From the NCBI GenBank assembly GCA_023428585.1, contig JAEYXG010000136.1, positions 1 through 7,836 of the forward strand: DNA of 7,836 nucleotides, in the 5' to 3' direction. Each line of letters begins with the position of its first letter. Within the stretch, counting starts at the first letter, position 1. The position numbers and the translations under genes were made by a program. Of the stretch, positions 6,482 through 7,836 are shown in pieces. Under the pieces are notes generated by a model that saw nothing but the letters and a program-made list of their open reading frames with translations, had not been told where the DNA came from and did not search any database. Source of the stretch: Bacteroidota bacterium. GTDB taxonomy: Bacteria > Bacteroidota > Bacteroidia > Bacteroidales > Lentimicrobiaceae.

Positions 6482-7836
6482 ATGAAAAAAATAATTACAC
6501 TGTTGTTTTTATCCCTGTTCACCCTTTATGCCTGGTCGCAGGGCAGGGTGATTACGGGTACCGTTACTGACGAGGCCGGACAAGGTTTGCCCGGAGTAAC
6601 AGTATTGCTTGTGGGTACTGGTACAGGTACTGTTACTGATTTGGAGGGGAAATACAGCCTCAATGCCGGACAGGGGACCTTGCGTTTTAGCTTTATAGGC
6701 TATACACCGCAAGAAATTCAAATTGGAACACAGAACACAATTAATGTAACACTGGTTGAAGAACTTACAGAATTGAATGAGGTAATTGTCATTGGCTATG
6801 GTGTTCAAAGAAAAAAGGATGTAAGTACAGCAGTGGTTGTTGTGGACGAGGAAGCGATTGCCGAAAGGCCTATTGTATCAGCAGCCCAGGCATTACAAGG
6901 CAAGGCAGCTGGTGTACAGGTTGTACAAAATTCAGGAAAACCCGGGGCTTCAATGAGTGTAAGGGTTAGAGGTGCAACATCGGTTTTATCATCAAATGAG
7001 CCATTGTATGTGGTGGATGGAATCATTGGTGCTGATATCAGGGGGTTGAATCCCAATGATATTGCCAATATGACTGTGTTAAAAGATGCAACATCAGCTG
7101 CAATCTACGGTTCACGTGGTGCCAATGGTGTTGTTATTATCACCACTAAAAGAGGTGAAGAAAACAAACCACTCATTAGCTTCAATACCTATTATGGTAT
7201 GTCGAACCTTAGAAAACCGATTGATGTTTTAACTACAAAGCAGTACCGTGATCTGATGGAAGAAATCTCACCGGGTAGCATCGATCCTTCGGAAACAGGA
7301 TATACCAATTGGAGCGATGAGGTATTTGGAACGGGTCATACGCAGTCGTATCAGCTATCAGTTAGTGGAGGTGACAGTAAGAATAGATATTATATATCAG
7401 GCAATTACCTGACAGAAGAGGGGATTGTACGTCCGGCAAGCTTTGACCGCTATTCAATTCGGTTGAATCTGGATAATGAACTAAGACCATGGTTAAAAAT
7501 AAACACCGGTTTGTCGGTTTCCCAATTTTCTTCAAAGGATACGCCTGACAATTTAAGTTCGGGAAGAGGTGGAGTTATTATGAGTGCGCTGAACACACCA
7601 CCATTCCTGAATATATATAGTGATGATCCCAATCAGGTTGGATGGTTTGATCCCAATCCATTTCAACCATCATGGGAGAATCCGGTAGCCTATATGGAAG
7701 GCCCAGATCAGAAGAACATTGACCGTCAGGTGGCGGGTAACATGGGTGCTGAGATAAGGATAATAGAAGGATTGTACTACAGGCCAAAATTTGGTGTGGA
7801 GATAAACACACATGTGTGGGATTATTACCTGGATCC
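6482..7836 (+). CDS. SusC-like TonB-dependent outer-membrane transporter, N-terminal part (runs off window)
   Basis: From the ATG at 6482 the frame stays open to the window end (451 complete codons of an expected ~1000). Residues 1-19 are a signal peptide (MKKIITLLFLSLFTLYAWS). Residues about 22-92 form the carboxypeptidase-D-regulatory-like domain (GRVITGTVTDEAGQGLPGVTV onward, SFIGYTPQEI). ELNEVIVIGYGVQRKKDV (97-114) contains the TonB-box-like segment. The plug domain follows (about 113-224) with ALQGKAAGVQV, LYVVDG (175-180) and IYGSRGANGVVIITTKRG (208-225), all hallmark SusC motifs. The beta-barrel begins after that. SusC proteins import oligosaccharides with a SusD lipoprotein lid, whose gene would be expected just downstream. 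The 106-bp gap after GH16 has no convincing promoter, so co-transcription with GH16 is likely. ATAGGAT just before the ATG is too close to be a normal ribosome-binding site. Confidence 0.93.
   Translation, partial: MKKIITLLFLSLFTLYAWSQGRVITGTVTDEAGQGLPGVTVLLVGTGTGTVTDLEGKYSLNAGQGTLRFSFIGYTPQEIQIGTQNTINVTLVEELTELNEVIVIGYGVQRKKDVSTAVVVVDEEAIAERPIVSAAQALQGKAAGVQVVQNSGKPGASMSVRVRGATSVLSSNEPLYVVDGIIGADIRGLNPNDIANMTVLKDATSAAIYGSRGANGVVIITTKRGEENKPLISFNTYYGMSNLRKPIDVLTTKQYRDLMEEISPGSIDPSETGYTNWSDEVFGTGHTQSYQLSVSGGDSKNRYYISGNYLTEEGIVRPASFDRYSIRLNLDNELRPWLKINTGLSVSQFSSKDTPDNLSSGRGGVIMSALNTPPFLNIYSDDPNQVGWFDPNPFQPSWENPVAYMEGPDQKNIDRQVAGNMGAEIRIIEGLYYRPKFGVEINTHVWDYYLD

Noticed and set aside
6509..7811. 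Four minus-strand frames of 60-99 codons opposite the SusC-like gene
   Set aside because: The plus-strand frame carries unmistakable SusC plug motifs through this region, so these are antisense shadows.
7831..7836. Window ends exactly on GGATCC
   Set aside because: A six-base restriction site at the window edge may reflect cloning or chance and has no biological meaning here.

Overview
The window looks like a piece of a Bacteroidota chromosome. The evidence is the start of a SusC-type TonB-dependent transporter, a surface lipoprotein whose acidic sequence after the lipobox cysteine (CKKDDDDP) fits the Bacteroidota lipoprotein export signal, promoter-like TTTG-N20-TAnnTTTG boxes typical of this phylum's primary sigma factor, and gene starts preceded by A-rich DNA rather than strong Shine-Dalgarno sites. 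I cannot place it to genus.

Layout. Bases 1-135 are the C-terminal end of a class II fumarase (plus strand). A short convergent gap (136-275) follows. On the minus strand come an inner-membrane GT39/PMT-type glycosyltransferase (276-1937) and, 27 bp upstream of it, a secreted GH30 beta-glucosidase/beta-glucanase (1965-3422). A 353-bp divergent intergenic region (3423-3775) holds a promoter candidate for each direction, a 16-bp element present three times, and A-tracts. On the plus strand follow a surface lipoprotein with two PKD domains (3776-5497), a strong hairpin terminator, a GH16 laminarinase-like lipoprotein (5569-6375), and the first 451 codons of a SusC-like transporter (6482 to the window end).

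How the genes may work together. The set GH30 + PKD lipoprotein + GH16 + SusC reads as one edge of a polysaccharide utilisation locus (PUL) for a beta-glucan of the laminarin type (beta-1,3 chain with beta-1,6 branches). In this model the PKD lipoprotein binds glucan at the cell surface, the GH16 lipoprotein cuts the beta-1,3 chain, the SusC transporter (with a SusD expected just beyond the window) imports oligosaccharides, and the GH30 enzyme, which has an ordinary signal peptide, trims beta-1,6-linked glucose in the periplasm. The substrate is inferred from the family combination, not shown by the sequence. The GT39 gene has no obvious part in this and has its own candidate promoter.

The most interesting items are: (1) an uncharacterised ~185-residue domain, duplicated inside the PKD lipoprotein with conserved Cys, (N/D)DE, H-x-W and W-x-VIL positions; (2) the three-copy 16-bp element, spaced 43 and 86 bp, with one copy next to each -33 box; (3) a perfect terminator hairpin ending only a few bases before the GH16 start. 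I found no CRISPR, tRNA, rRNA, insertion sequence or phage gene. I see no wholly new system, but the duplicated domain is a fair candidate for a new glycan-binding module.
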